The position numbers and the translations under genes were made by a program. This document shows positions 43,801 through 51,890 of a stretch of DNA of 64,000 nucleotides, in pieces; positions within the stretch are counted from its first letter, which is position 1; the number at the start of each line of letters is the position of its first letter. The notes under the pieces are model-generated. The model did not search any database and was not told the origin of the DNA. It saw only the letters and a list, made by a program, of their open reading frames with translations. The DNA is from Gilvibacter sp. (GTDB lineage Bacteria; Bacteroidota; Bacteroidia; Flavobacteriales; Flavobacteriaceae): positions 1-64,000 of the forward strand of contig NZ_JABSPU010000007.1 of assembly GCF_013214815.1 (NCBI RefSeq), given 5' to 3'.

Positions 43801-44667
43801 TTATCCCAGATAACCTTGAAGTACAGCTGTGGTACTGGACTTTTTGCGCAGGTTGCGGATTGCTCGATCCTTGATCTGGCGAACGCGTTCTCGAGTGATT
43901 CCAAAATACGCTCCGATCTCACCCATGCTCACTGCTCTGGATTTTCCGAGTCCGTAGTACATTTTTAAGAGGTCGCTTTGACGTCCAGGAAGTTCTTCTA
44001 AAACCATTTCCATATCTGTTTGCAAGGCTTCTTGCATCAAGGATTCGTTAGGTTTTAAGCTATCTTCTGATATAGTAAGGGCGTAGCGATCCGTGGTTTC
44101 TCCCTCTTTTATGGGTGCGTCCATGGATAGATGTCTCCCTGAGTTTTTCATGCTGAGTTTTACATCATCAACAGACATGTCTACCTCGTTGGCGATTTCA
44201 GTTGCAGTTGGCGGTCTTTGATGACTCTGCTCCAAATGCGAATAAGCGCGATAGATCTTCTTAAGAGCTCCAATCTTGTTAGAAGGAAGACGAATCATTC
44301 TCCCACGGTTTGAAATAGCACTAATGATGGATTGGCGGATCCACCATACAGCGTAAGAGATGAATTTGAATCCTCGAGTTTCGTCAAATCGTTTGGCAGC
44401 TTTTACTAAGCCTAAGTTACCTTCATTGATAAGATCTGTAAGATTCATGCCTTGGCCTTGATACTGTTTGGCAACAGATACTACAAAGCGCAAATTGGCG
44501 CGGACCAGTTTGTCCAATGCTTTTTGATCCCCGTCTTTGATGCGAAGCGCAAGCTCGGCTTCTTCATCGGCGGTGATCATAGGAATTTTACTTACTTCAT
44601 TCAAATAAGCCGTTACGGCTTTAGAGTCCCTTAAGGTGACTTGTTTGGTAATTTTGAGTTGTCTCAT
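43801..44667 (-). CDS. RNA polymerase sigma-70 factor, RpoD/SigA family
   Basis: A 288-residue sigma factor with region 1.2 (AVTAYLNEVSKIPMITADEEAEL), region 2 (LRFVVSVAKQYQGQGMNLTDLINEGNLGL, FKFISYAVWWIRQSI), region 3 (RPPTATEIANEVDMSVDDV) and region 4 with the helix-turn-helix MGEIGAYFGITRERVRQI. Length and the start MRQLKITKQV match Bacteroidetes primary sigma factors. Region 4.1 reads ELPGRQSDLLKMYYGLG where the primary factor, as I remember it, has a 'LTPREADVVRLYFGLG' type sequence. It may therefore be a group 2 paralogue rather than the essential one. It recognises promoters of the TAnnTTTG type in this phylum. Confidence 0.9.
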   Translation of the reverse strand: MRQLKITKQVTLRDSKAVTAYLNEVSKIPMITADEEAELALRIKDGDQKALDKLVRANLRFVVSVAKQYQGQGMNLTDLINEGNLGLVKAAKRFDETRGFKFISYAVWWIRQSIISAISNRGRMIRLPSNKIGALKKIYRAYSHLEQSHQRPPTATEIANEVDMSVDDVKLSMKNSGRHLSMDAPIKEGETTDRYALTISEDSLKPNESLMQEALQTDMEMVLEELPGRQSDLLKMYYGLGKSRAVSMGEIGAYFGITRERVRQIKDRAIRNLRKKSSTTAVLQGYLG

Positions 44668-44850
44668 TCAATACAATTTTGAATAAAAACATAACAAAAA
44701 GCTTCAAAATATCACGAAAATGACTCATTTTGGGTGTATTTTAACGAAAAAACGCTCAAAATCGTGAATTTTGAATTTTGGAATTTTAATCAGTTTCGGG
44801 CTATCTGAAGGACGTTAGATTTATTAATTTCGTATAGACCCTTATTAGTC

Positions 44851-45384
44851 GTGACTGAGAAACTCATTTGGACCGTTATCGTCTTGGTAGCCATATTCAT
44901 AGCCATAGTTTTAGGGCGCTTGTTTTTGCGCAGGTTTTCTGTGCTGCGGAATTTAGACGGCAATCGCAGAAAAGTGGTCTTGAACCTACATTATATATTG
45001 GTCTACAGCTTGGCCGCCATTGTTTTAGCAGTAGTGTGGGGACTGAAGCTGGAAAACTTTACTGTATTTATCAGCTCCATCCTAGCAGTACTCGGTGTCG
45101 GTTTTTTTGCCCAATGGTCAATCCTATCTAATTTGACCGCGAGTTTGATCTTGTTTTTTAACCATCCGGTGCGTATCGGACATCGTATAAAAGTGATTGA
45201 TAAAGATTACAATTGGACCGGCGTTGTGACCGATATAACGGGTTTTTATTTGTACATGACCACAGACACTGGAGAGTACCTAACTTTGCCCAACAATTTA
45301 GTCCTTCAAAAGGGGATAGAATTACTGCCTCAACATACTGTGGAAGAATCTGAAAAACAAGAGGATGCGACACTCTTGGAATAG
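44851..45384 (+). CDS. short MscS-family mechanosensitive channel protein
   Basis: A 177-residue inner membrane protein starting at GTG. Three helices (residues 5-27, 47-67, 70-90) are followed by the MscS pore and beta-domain signature GVGFFAQWSILSNLTASLILFFNHPVRIGHRIKV and the beta-domain end YLTLPNNLVLQKGIELLP. It lacks the usual C-terminal alpha/beta cage domain of MscS (family about 280 aa). Short forms like this exist in flavobacteria. It probably opens under membrane tension to release solutes. Divergent from the sigma factor gene. Confidence 0.88.
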   Translation: MTEKLIWTVIVLVAIFIAIVLGRLFLRRFSVLRNLDGNRRKVVLNLHYILVYSLAAIVLAVVWGLKLENFTVFISSILAVLGVGFFAQWSILSNLTASLILFFNHPVRIGHRIKVIDKDYNWTGVVTDITGFYLYMTTDTGEYLTLPNNLVLQKGIELLPQHTVEESEKQEDATLLE

Positions 45385-45411
45385 CCCATAAACAAAGGCA
45401 ATAGTAGGTAT

Positions 45412-45511
45412 AAATTTTAGTTATGTTTAGTTTTTTATCGGAATAGTTAAACAAAAGCTAAAATTCTAGTTTTCAAGCCTAACAATGATTAGTTTTACTT
45501 AACTAAAATTT
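45412..45511. repeat. inverted repeat cluster upstream of the 73-aa gene
   Basis: AAATTTTAGTTA at 45412-45423 is repeated as an exact reverse complement, TAACTAAAATTT, at 45500-45511, six bases before the ATG. Between them lie further copies of the core CTAAAATT (45458-45465) and TTAGTTTT. The core resembles the LytTR pair B (AACTAAAAA on the minus strand). No other gene is present in this 133-base gap. Confidence 0.5.
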
Positions 45512-45517
45512 AAAGCT

Positions 45518-45739
45518 ATGAGCCTATTTGAAAAAGCCCAAGAGTTCCTCAGCAGAAAGATGAGCCACATGTCCACTAGTGATCGGGTAAAAGCTTCAAG
45601 AGAAGCGAAGGCCTTGGTACTTGGACTCAACGAGATTTACAAACAAAATAAAGATGCCTCCATCATGGAATTGATGAAGACCATCACCGTGAAAAAGAGA
45701 AAAATAGAAAAACGTTTATATCACGTACCTACAGTTTAA
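45518..45739 (+). CDS. small hypothetical protein (73 aa)
   Basis: A 73-residue cytoplasmic protein, mostly helical and basic (ITVKKRKIEKRL at the end). There are no cysteines and no membrane segment. The start MSLFEKAQEFLSRKMSHM and a conserved-looking KALVLGLNEIYKQNKDASIMELM suggest a structured small protein rather than chance, but I do not recognise a family. Its upstream region carries a striking set of inverted CTAAAATT repeats, and a bidirectional terminator follows, so it is probably a single-gene regulated unit. Confidence 0.7.
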   Translation: MSLFEKAQEFLSRKMSHMSTSDRVKASREAKALVLGLNEIYKQNKDASIMELMKTITVKKRKIEKRLYHVPTV

Positions 45740-45763
45740 ACTTACTGTGATACAGACACTTTG

Positions 45764-45799
45764 GAAAAAGGGATAGCCTTAATGGTTATTCCTTTTTTA
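45764..45799. terminator. bidirectional terminator between the small protein and UspA genes
   Basis: The stem AAAAAGGGATAGCC/GGTTATTCCTTTTT has A and T runs on both sides and serves both convergent genes. The UspA stop codon lies in its right edge. Confidence 0.85.
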
Positions 45800-46618
45800 T
45801 ATTCTAAAGGTGATGACCGGGCGTTGCGCGTGATTTACCAAATCTTCACTGATACTTCCATTAAAAAAGTGAGACAGCCCTTTGCGGCCGTGCGTAGACA
45901 TACCCACCAATTGCGCGTCCATTTCCTTAGCAAAATTCAAAATACCTTTCTCTACAGAATGATCGTTGTAAATGTTCAGGCTGTAATTCTCTAGGTTCAT
46001 GCCTTTAGTAAAGTTCCTCATAAGGGTTAGTGCTTCGTCAGAAGTCTTAAAATCACTCACCGTATTGACAAAGAGCAAATGGAGCTTCGCATTCATGCTT
46101 TGTGCAAACTTGTATGCCTTGTCTAAAGGAGTTCTGCATTCTTCAGAAAAATCCGTTGCGAACACAAAATCGTTGATGTCAAAATCATCGTGATTGTTTT
46201 TGATGACCAATACAGGTTTATCCGAAGTACGAACTACTTTCTCTGTATTGCTACCAATAAACATCTCTTTAAATCCGCTGGCACCATGCGAGCCCATAAC
46301 AATAAGATCAATTTCATTGACCTTGATCGCGTCTTGGATTCCTGCGTAGATCTCGTTGTAAGCTACCTCCTGATGTACAGTCAATCCTTCTAAATAGGGT
46401 TTGCGCTCCATTTCCTTGAAATTCTTTTCAGCGAGCTTTATGAAAAACAAGGATTCTGGAAGTTGTTCGTTGTTTCCAGAATTGGCCAAATGGATCGGTA
46501 ATTCTAAAATATGGAGTAGGTGAATTTCTCCATTGTGTTTTCTGGCAAGGTCCGCAGCTACTTTTAATGCGTACTCAGCTTGTTCAGAAAAGTCGGTTGG
46601 CACTAATATTCGTTGCAT
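45797..46618 (-). CDS. universal stress protein, tandem UspA domains
   Basis: A 273-residue protein made of two UspA domains (1-145 and 150-273). The first ends with the nucleotide-binding motif GSHGASGFKEMFIGSNTEKVV and the second with GMSTHGRKGLSHFFNGSISEDLV, so both domains look competent for ATP binding. Openings MQRILVPTDFSEQAEYAL and DFVFATDFSEECRTPL are the usual beta-1/loop signatures. Such tandem Usps respond to starvation or oxygen limitation, but no specific role can be given here. Confidence 0.95.
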   Translation of the reverse strand: MQRILVPTDFSEQAEYALKVAADLARKHNGEIHLLHILELPIHLANSGNNEQLPESLFFIKLAEKNFKEMERKPYLEGLTVHQEVAYNEIYAGIQDAIKVNEIDLIVMGSHGASGFKEMFIGSNTEKVVRTSDKPVLVIKNNHDDFDINDFVFATDFSEECRTPLDKAYKFAQSMNAKLHLLFVNTVSDFKTSDEALTLMRNFTKGMNLENYSLNIYNDHSVEKGILNFAKEMDAQLVGMSTHGRKGLSHFFNGSISEDLVNHAQRPVITFRI

Positions 46619-46695
46619 GTTTGTGGTTTTTAGTATGTAGGAAATTACGAAATAAACCCATGCGTCAAAGGCTTTTAAGTCTCAAATATTATTGC

Positions 46696-46703
46696 TATAT
46701 TTG
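46696..46703 (+). promoter_or_regulatory. Bacteroidetes -7 element (TATATTTG) of the rimP-nusA-infB operon
   Basis: TATATTTG predicts a start at about 46709, leaving a leader of about 57 bases that contains the terminator-like hairpin. Confidence 0.65.
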
Positions 46704-46732
46704 CAGCGCATTTATAGGGAATAACGAACTAT

Positions 46733-46758
46733 GAGGGGACACAAAGTCCCCTCTTTTT
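46733..46758 (+). terminator. terminator-like hairpin in the leader of rimP-nusA-infB (possible attenuator)
   Basis: The stem GAGGGGAC/GTCCCCTC (8 bp, GC-rich) with an ACAAA loop is followed by TTTTTAT. It is a complete intrinsic terminator signature but sits only 8 bases before the rimP start codon, after the promoter. It would act inside the transcript unless bypassed, so attenuation is possible. Confidence 0.7.
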
Positions 46759-46765
46759 ATAGACC

Positions 46766-47230
46766 ATGTTCAAAGAAATAGTAACCGATCTTGTCTCCGC
46801 AGCGCTAGAAGAGCGCCCGGATCTTTTTTTGATAGACCTGCACATTGGTGAGGCCAATCAGATCAAGATTGTCATTGATGGAGACCAAGGAGTGCGCGTT
46901 GAAGACTGCATTTCCATGAGCCGCGCAGTAGAGCACAACTTAGATCGTGAGGAAACGGACTTTTCCTTGGAGGTGACCTCTGCAGGAGCTACAGCGCCTT
47001 TGGAATTGCCGAGACAGTACGTAAAGAACATTGGTCGGAAACTTGCTATTAAGACCGCCGAAGGAGAAAAACTGGAAGGCGATTTAACGGCTGCAGACGA
47101 TTCAGGTTGTACCCTGAGTTGGAAGACCCGAGAGCCTAAGCCTGTTGGAAAGGGCAAGGTGACTGTGCAGAAAGAGGCGACTTTGGCTTATGCCGATATT
47201 GCCGAAGCTAAAGTGATGATCAAATTTTAA
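46766..47230 (+). CDS. rimP: ribosome maturation factor RimP
   Basis: Cytoplasmic factor for 30S subunit maturation. It is 154 residues, normal length, with the N-terminal alpha-beta domain (FLIDLHIGEANQIKIVIDGDQG, CISMSRAVEHNLDREETDFSLEVTSAG) and a C-terminal SH3-like domain (KNIGRKLAIKTAEGEKLEGDL). First gene of the classic rimP-nusA-infB operon, 14 bp before nusA. The leader carries a terminator-like hairpin. Confidence 0.95.
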   Translation: MFKEIVTDLVSAALEERPDLFLIDLHIGEANQIKIVIDGDQGVRVEDCISMSRAVEHNLDREETDFSLEVTSAGATAPLELPRQYVKNIGRKLAIKTAEGEKLEGDLTAADDSGCTLSWKTREPKPVGKGKVTVQKEATLAYADIAEAKVMIKF

Positions 47231-47244
47231 TTAAGAATAAGCAG

Positions 47245-48477
47245 ATGGAAAATCTCGCATTAATCGAATCATTTTCAGAGTTTAAGGACGACAAGCTGAT
47301 CGATCGTGTAACCCTGATGGCGATTTTGGAAGATGTATTCAGAAGTGCTTTAAAGAAAAAGTACGGAGATGACGATAACTTCGATATTATCATTAACCCT
47401 GACAAAGGGGATTTAGAGATCTGGCGCAACCGAATCGTTGTGGCCGATGGCGAAGTTGAAGACGAGAACCAGGAAATTTCATTGACAGAAGCTCGTAAGA
47501 TTGAGCCTGACTTTGAGGTTGGCGAGGATGTATCCGAAGAAGTAAAGCTCATTGATCTTGGACGTAGAAGTATTTTGGCCTTGCGTCAGAACTTGATCTC
47601 TAAGATCCACGAGCATGACAATACCAACATCTACAAGCAATTTAAAGAGCTTGAAGGTGAGATTTATACGGCAGAGGTGCACCACATTCGTCACCGCGCG
47701 GTAATTTTGTTGGACGATGAAGGCAATGAGATCATTTTGCCAAAGGATCGTCAGATTCCATCGGACTTCTTCCGCAAAGGAGAGAACGTTCGCGGTATCA
47801 TTGAGAGCGTGGAGCTCAAAGGCAACAAGCCTGCGATCATCATGTCTCGTGCAAACCCATTGTTTTTGGAAAAACTCTTCGAACAAGAAATTCCGGAAGT
47901 ATTTGACGGTTTGATTACAGTAAAGAAAGTTGTGCGTATTCCAGGAGAAAAGGCCAAAGTGGCTGTAGACTCTTATGACGACCGTATTGATCCTGTTGGT
48001 GCCTGTGTGGGTATGAAAGGATCGCGTATTCACGGAATCGTGCGCGAGTTGGGTAATGAGAACATTGACGTGATCAACTACACCAACAACCTGCAATTGT
48101 TCATCTCCCGTGCCTTGAGCCCAGCCAAGATCACTTCTATGAAATTGGATGAGGAGAACAAGCGTGCTGAGGTTATCTTGCGTCCTGAGGAGGTTTCTAA
48201 AGCCATCGGACGCGGAGGACATAACATTCGTTTGGCGGGTCAATTGACTGGCTACGAGATCGATGTGTTCCGTGAAGGTGCAGAAGAAGACGTAGAATTA
48301 AGAGAATTCTCTGATGAGATCGAAGATTGGATCATCGCAGAATTCAGCAAAATAGGTTTAGATACCGCCAAGAGTATCTTGGAAAAAGAAGTTGGCGATT
48401 TGGTGAAAATGACCGATTTGGAAGAAGAAACCATCGTCGAAGTAATGAATATTTTAAAAGAAGAATTCGAGGAGTAA
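47245..48477 (+). CDS. nusA: transcription termination/antitermination factor NusA
   Basis: RNA polymerase-associated factor that promotes pausing and termination and takes part in antitermination. Domains: N-terminal RNAP-binding domain (1-125), S1 domain (about 130-200; GEIYTAEVHHIRHRAVIL, ENVRGIIESVELKGNK), then KH1 and KH2 (IDPVGACVGMKGSRIHGIV; EVSKAIGRGGHNIRLAGQLTG) and an acidic C-terminal stretch. At 410 residues it lacks the acidic repeat domains of the E. coli protein, as usual for Bacteroidetes. It may regulate its own operon through the leader hairpin upstream of rimP (inference). Confidence 0.96.
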   Translation: MENLALIESFSEFKDDKLIDRVTLMAILEDVFRSALKKKYGDDDNFDIIINPDKGDLEIWRNRIVVADGEVEDENQEISLTEARKIEPDFEVGEDVSEEVKLIDLGRRSILALRQNLISKIHEHDNTNIYKQFKELEGEIYTAEVHHIRHRAVILLDDEGNEIILPKDRQIPSDFFRKGENVRGIIESVELKGNKPAIIMSRANPLFLEKLFEQEIPEVFDGLITVKKVVRIPGEKAKVAVDSYDDRIDPVGACVGMKGSRIHGIVRELGNENIDVINYTNNLQLFISRALSPAKITSMKLDEENKRAEVILRPEEVSKAIGRGGHNIRLAGQLTGYEIDVFREGAEEDVELREFSDEIEDWIIAEFSKIGLDTAKSILEKEVGDLVKMTDLEEETIVEVMNILKEEFEE

Positions 48478-48521
48478 ATTGTAACTTGCGGATTCTTATT
48501 AGCTAAGAGAGAAGCATTTTT

Positions 48522-51203
48522 ATGGCTGAAGTAAAAACAATGAGGCTTAGTAAAGTTTTGCGAGAGTTTAATATTTCGCTTGATCGTGCCGTTGACTTTT
48601 TAAAGGAAAACGGATTCGAGGTGGAGGCACGCCCTACTACCAAGATCACGGGAGAGGAATATCAAATTCTGTTTGACGAGTTTCAAACGGACAAGAGCAA
48701 GAAGGTAGCCTCAAAAGAAGTTGGTGAAGAAAAGCGAAAGGAGAAAGAAGAACTCCGTTTGGCTCGTGAACGCGAACTGGAAGAAAAGCAGCAACGCGAA
48801 ACTTCCAAAGTGATCAAAGCCAAAGCGCAGCTCGATGGGCCAAAGGCAGTAGGTAAGATTGACCTAGAGCCTAAGAAGGAAACCCCTGCCCCAGAGCCTG
48901 AGCCACAGCCAGAACCGGTTAAAGAGCAGGAAGCTCCTAAAGTTGAAAAGGAAGCTCTTAAAGCTCCAAAAGCTCCTGAGAAGAAAGAGGAGAAGAAGGA
49001 AGCTGCTCCAGTAGAAGCCAAGAAAGAAGAGGCTCCAGCGGAGCCAGGCAAACCGGACAAGGTAAAAACCCAGTACAAAAAGCTGGACGGTCCTAACTTC
49101 ACAGGACAAAAAATCGATCTGGATAAGTTCAAAAAGCCAGAGCGTAAAAAGAAAGATACCGAAAACAAGGACGACAAGAAAGGTGGCGGACCTAACCGAG
49201 AGAAACGCGGCAAGCGCAGACGTATCAGTAAGGAGCCATCCGGAGGTCGTGATAACAGACGCGGCGGAAACAGACGTTCTCCAATTGTAAAGGAGGAGCC
49301 GTCTGAGGAAGAAGTGCAAAGACAAGTACGCGAAACTCTTGAAAAGCTTCAAGGGAAGAGCAGTAAAGGAAAAGGTGCTAAGTACCGTCGTGAGAAGCGT
49401 GATTCTCACCGTGAAAAGACGGAGAAAGAACTGGCAGCAGCAGAAGCAGAAAGCAAAACACTACGCGTAACAGAATTTGTTACGGTAAGTGAGGTTGCAA
49501 CCATGATGGATGTGTCAGTGACACAGATCATCTCTGCTTGTATGTCTTTGGGAATGATGGTGACCATGAACCAGCGTCTAGATGCAGAAACCCTTTCTAT
49601 TGTTGCCGATGAATTCGGGTTTGAGGTAGAATTTGTCACTGCAGATATTGAAGAAGCAATTCAAGAGGTTGAAGACAAACCAGAAGATCTGGAGTCTCGT
49701 GCACCGATCGTAACGGTTATGGGTCACGTTGACCACGGTAAGACCTCTTTACTGGATTATATTCGTGATGCGAATGTGATTGCCGGAGAATCCGGAGGAA
49801 TCACCCAGCACATTGGAGCCTACGGAGTAACCTTAGAAAGCGGTCAAAAGATCACTTTCCTTGATACTCCTGGTCACGAGGCCTTTACCGCGATGCGTGC
49901 TAGAGGTACTCAAGTAACTGACTTAGTGATCATTGTGGTTGCTGCGGATGATGATATCATGCCTCAGACCAAGGAAGCGATCTCTCACGCCCAAGCGGCT
50001 GGAGTGCCAATCGTTTTCGCGATTAACAAGGTAGATAAGCCAACGGCGAATCCAGATAAGATTAAAGAAGGACTTGCGGCCATGAACCTCTTGGTAGAGG
50101 ATTGGGGTGGTAAGATCCAATCGCATGACATCTCGGCCAAAACCGGTCAAGGAGTGAATGAACTCCTAGAAAAGGTGTTATTAGAGGCAGAGCTTCTAGA
50201 ACTTAAAGCCAACCCGCACAAGGCGGCTGTAGGTAGTGTGATTGAAGCCTTCTTGGATAAGGGTAGAGGTTATGTGTCTACTATATTGGTACAAGCCGGT
50301 ACTCTTGAAATTGGAGATTATGTACTTGCCGGACAACACTCTGGTAAGGTAAAAGCCATGCAGGATGAGCGCGGTAAATCCATTAAAAAGGCAGGACCGG
50401 CTACTCCGGTTTCTATCTTAGGATTGGACGGAGCGCCTCAGGCAGGTGATAAATTTAACGTCTTTGAAGACGAACGTGAAGCAAAAGCTATAGCAGCTAA
50501 GCGTACGCAATTACAACGTGAGCAGTCTGTAAGAACCCAGCGTCACATTACTCTTGATGAGATTGGACGTCGAATCGCCCTTGGAGACTTTAAAGAGCTT
50601 AACATTATCCTTAAAGGAGATGTGGATGGTTCTGTGGAAGCTTTGACCGATTCGTTCCAGAAACTCTCTACAGAGGAGATTCAAGTGAACATCCTGCATA
50701 AAGGTGTGGGTGCGATCACGGAAAGTGATGTGCTATTAGCGTCTGCTTCTGATGCGATCATTATTGGATTTAATGTACGTCCGATGGGTAATGCCCGTCA
50801 GGTAGCTGATAAGGAAGAAATCGACATCAGAACGTATTCGATCATCTATGATGCGATCAACGATCTTAAAGATGCGATGGAAGGTATGCTTTCTCCAGAA
50901 ATGAAGGAAGAGGTTACTGGAACCGCAGAGATCCGCGAGACCTTCAAGATTTCCAAGATCGGAACCATTGCAGGTTGTATGGTAACCAACGGAAAGATCT
51001 TCCGCAATTCAGGTGTACGTCTGATCCGCGAAGGGGTGGTTATCTTCACGGGCGAATTGGCTTCCTTGAAGCGATTTAAAGACGATGTAAAAGAAGTGTC
51101 TAAAGGCTACGACTGTGGTATGCAAGTCAAGAACTATAATGACGTTAAAGAAGGTGATATTATAGAGGCATTCCAAGAAGTGGCCGTTAAGAAGAAGCTG
51201 TAA
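48522..51203 (+). CDS. infB: translation initiation factor IF-2
   Basis: GTPase that places initiator tRNA on the ribosome. At 893 residues, the N-terminal region (1-300) is long, charged and rich in Lys, Glu and Pro. The GTPase domain follows with G1 GHVDHGKT, G3 DTPGHEAF and G4 NKVDKP, and then domains II-IV ([51 protein letters not shown]). The last gene of the operon, with a bidirectional terminator after it. The Pro/Lys-rich linker produces many long spurious ORFs on the other strand. Confidence 0.97.
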   Translation: MAEVKTMRLSKVLREFNISLDRAVDFLKENGFEVEARPTTKITGEEYQILFDEFQTDKSKKVASKEVGEEKRKEKEELRLARERELEEKQQRETSKVIKAKAQLDGPKAVGKIDLEPKKETPAPEPEPQPEPVKEQEAPKVEKEALKAPKAPEKKEEKKEAAPVEAKKEEAPAEPGKPDKVKTQYKKLDGPNFTGQKIDLDKFKKPERKKKDTENKDDKKGGGPNREKRGKRRRISKEPSGGRDNRRGGNRRSPIVKEEPSEEEVQRQVRETLEKLQGKSSKGKGAKYRREKRDSHREKTEKELAAAEAESKTLRVTEFVTVSEVATMMDVSVTQIISACMSLGMMVTMNQRLDAETLSIVADEFGFEVEFVTADIEEAIQEVEDKPEDLESRAPIVTVMGHVDHGKTSLLDYIRDANVIAGESGGITQHIGAYGVTLESGQKITFLDTPGHEAFTAMRARGTQVTDLVIIVVAADDDIMPQTKEAISHAQAAGVPIVFAINKVDKPTANPDKIKEGLAAMNLLVEDWGGKIQSHDISAKTGQGVNELLEKVLLEAELLELKANPHKAAVGSVIEAFLDKGRGYVSTILVQAGTLEIGDYVLAGQHSGKVKAMQDERGKSIKKAGPATPVSILGLDGAPQAGDKFNVFEDEREAKAIAAKRTQLQREQSVRTQRHITLDEIGRRIALGDFKELNIILKGDVDGSVEALTDSFQKLSTEEIQVNILHKGVGAITESDVLLASASDAIIIGFNVRPMGNARQVADKEEIDIRTYSIIYDAINDLKDAMEGMLSPEMKEEVTGTAEIRETFKISKIGTIAGCMVTNGKIFRNSGVRLIREGVVIFTGELASLKRFKDDVKEVSKGYDCGMQVKNYNDVKEGDIIEAFQEVAVKKKL

Positions 51204-51222
51204 TTGACAGTTTAATAGAAAT

Positions 51223-51254
51223 AAAAAAAAAGCGACCATTTGGTCGCTTTTTTT
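51223..51254. terminator. bidirectional intrinsic terminator between infB and the SPOR gene
   Basis: The stem AGCGACCA/TGGTCGCT with a TT loop has an A run on the left and a T run on the right. Confidence 0.9.
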
Positions 51255-51259
51255 ATGCT

Positions 51260-51664
51260 TTATTCATCCTTTTTCTTTGCCCGACTCCGCTTTATTGGGA
51301 AAGCGGTGGGGAACTTCTCTTGTATCTTCACCAAAGCCTGATCAGCCTCGAGACGTGTGCTAAAATTACCGACCCAGACCTTGTAATTTGGTGTTTCATA
51401 TTCAATGTTCGCGGGCCATTCGGCAAAACTATTCTTGTAATCGCGTAGGGTCTTGTTGGCGGTATTGAGCTCTCCATAATAGAGTTGAATGGTATATCCA
51501 TCGGCGAGTTTGTTGTTCTTTTCCATGGATTTTTTTAGGTCCAAGAGTTCGGCAATCTGCGGATCCTCATTCACGGTGACCTGCCCCTGTTGAGCAGTCG
51601 TATTCTGGACCGAAAACAGGGCTATTAGACCCAAAATCAACAATTTAATTTTTGTGCTCTTCAT
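51260..51664 (-). CDS. SPOR domain protein, exported
   Basis: A 134-residue exported protein with signal peptide (LGLIALFSVQNTTAQQ) and a C-terminal SPOR domain (about 55-130: YTIQLYYGELNTANKTLRDY, NYKVWVGNFSTRLEADQALVKIQEKFP). SPOR domains bind denuded peptidoglycan glycan strands, often at the division site. A partial match to the TTATTTA operator lies 60 bp upstream. Small Bacteroidetes SPOR proteins of this type are common and their role is mostly uncharacterised. Confidence 0.9.
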   Translation of the reverse strand: MKSTKIKLLILGLIALFSVQNTTAQQGQVTVNEDPQIAELLDLKKSMEKNNKLADGYTIQLYYGELNTANKTLRDYKNSFAEWPANIEYETPNYKVWVGNFSTRLEADQALVKIQEKFPTAFPIKRSRAKKKDE

Positions 51665-51723
51665 CTTCGTAAATTACTGTGTTGGCAAAGGTATAGCTTT
51701 ATAACTCACTACTTTTATTTTTT

Positions 51724-51746
51724 ATTATTTAGAATCGTTATAAATT
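51724..51746. promoter_or_regulatory. weak inverted-repeat operator-like site V
   Basis: The left arm TTATTTAGAAT is a perfect match to the operator family of 34.6-40.6 kb, and the right arm matches at only 7 of 11 positions. It lies between the divergent SPOR and actA genes. The match is weak and may be chance. Confidence 0.25.
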
Positions 51747-51792
51747 GTAGATTAACAATCCGTTCACACTTTTTAAAATCGACTTTATGTCG

Positions 51793-51800
51793 TAGTTTTG
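51793..51800 (+). promoter_or_regulatory. Bacteroidetes -7 element (TAGTTTTG) of the act-cox operon
   Basis: TAGTTTTG is followed by about 85 bases of leader before the actA ATG. A long hairpin occupies 51814-51862. Confidence 0.5.
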
Positions 51801-51813
51801 CCGTGTTATTTAT

Positions 51814-51862
51814 GGCTCCTAAAATAGCTTTTTTAACTAACTAAAAAGGCCGATTTAGAGCC
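51814..51862 (+). other. structured 5' leader hairpin of the act-cox operon
   Basis: Outer arms GGCTC/GAGCC with adjacent TAAAAT/ATTTA and an inner stem GCTTTTTTA/TAAAAAGGC (one G-U) close on an ACTAAC loop. The hairpin would end 28 bases before the actA start codon. Confidence 0.45.
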
Positions 51863-51890
51863 GCTTAAAAGACGATAATTAACCTGAAGT

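Noticed and set aside
47479-49409. 254-, 176- and 181-codon minus-strand ORFs in nusA and infB
   Set aside because: Shadows of nusA and of the low-complexity, Lys/Glu-rich IF-2 N-terminus.
51724-51746. Certain membership of the act-cox or SPOR genes in the iron operator family
   Set aside because: Only one arm matches well; kept as a weak site and not used to claim iron control of respiration.
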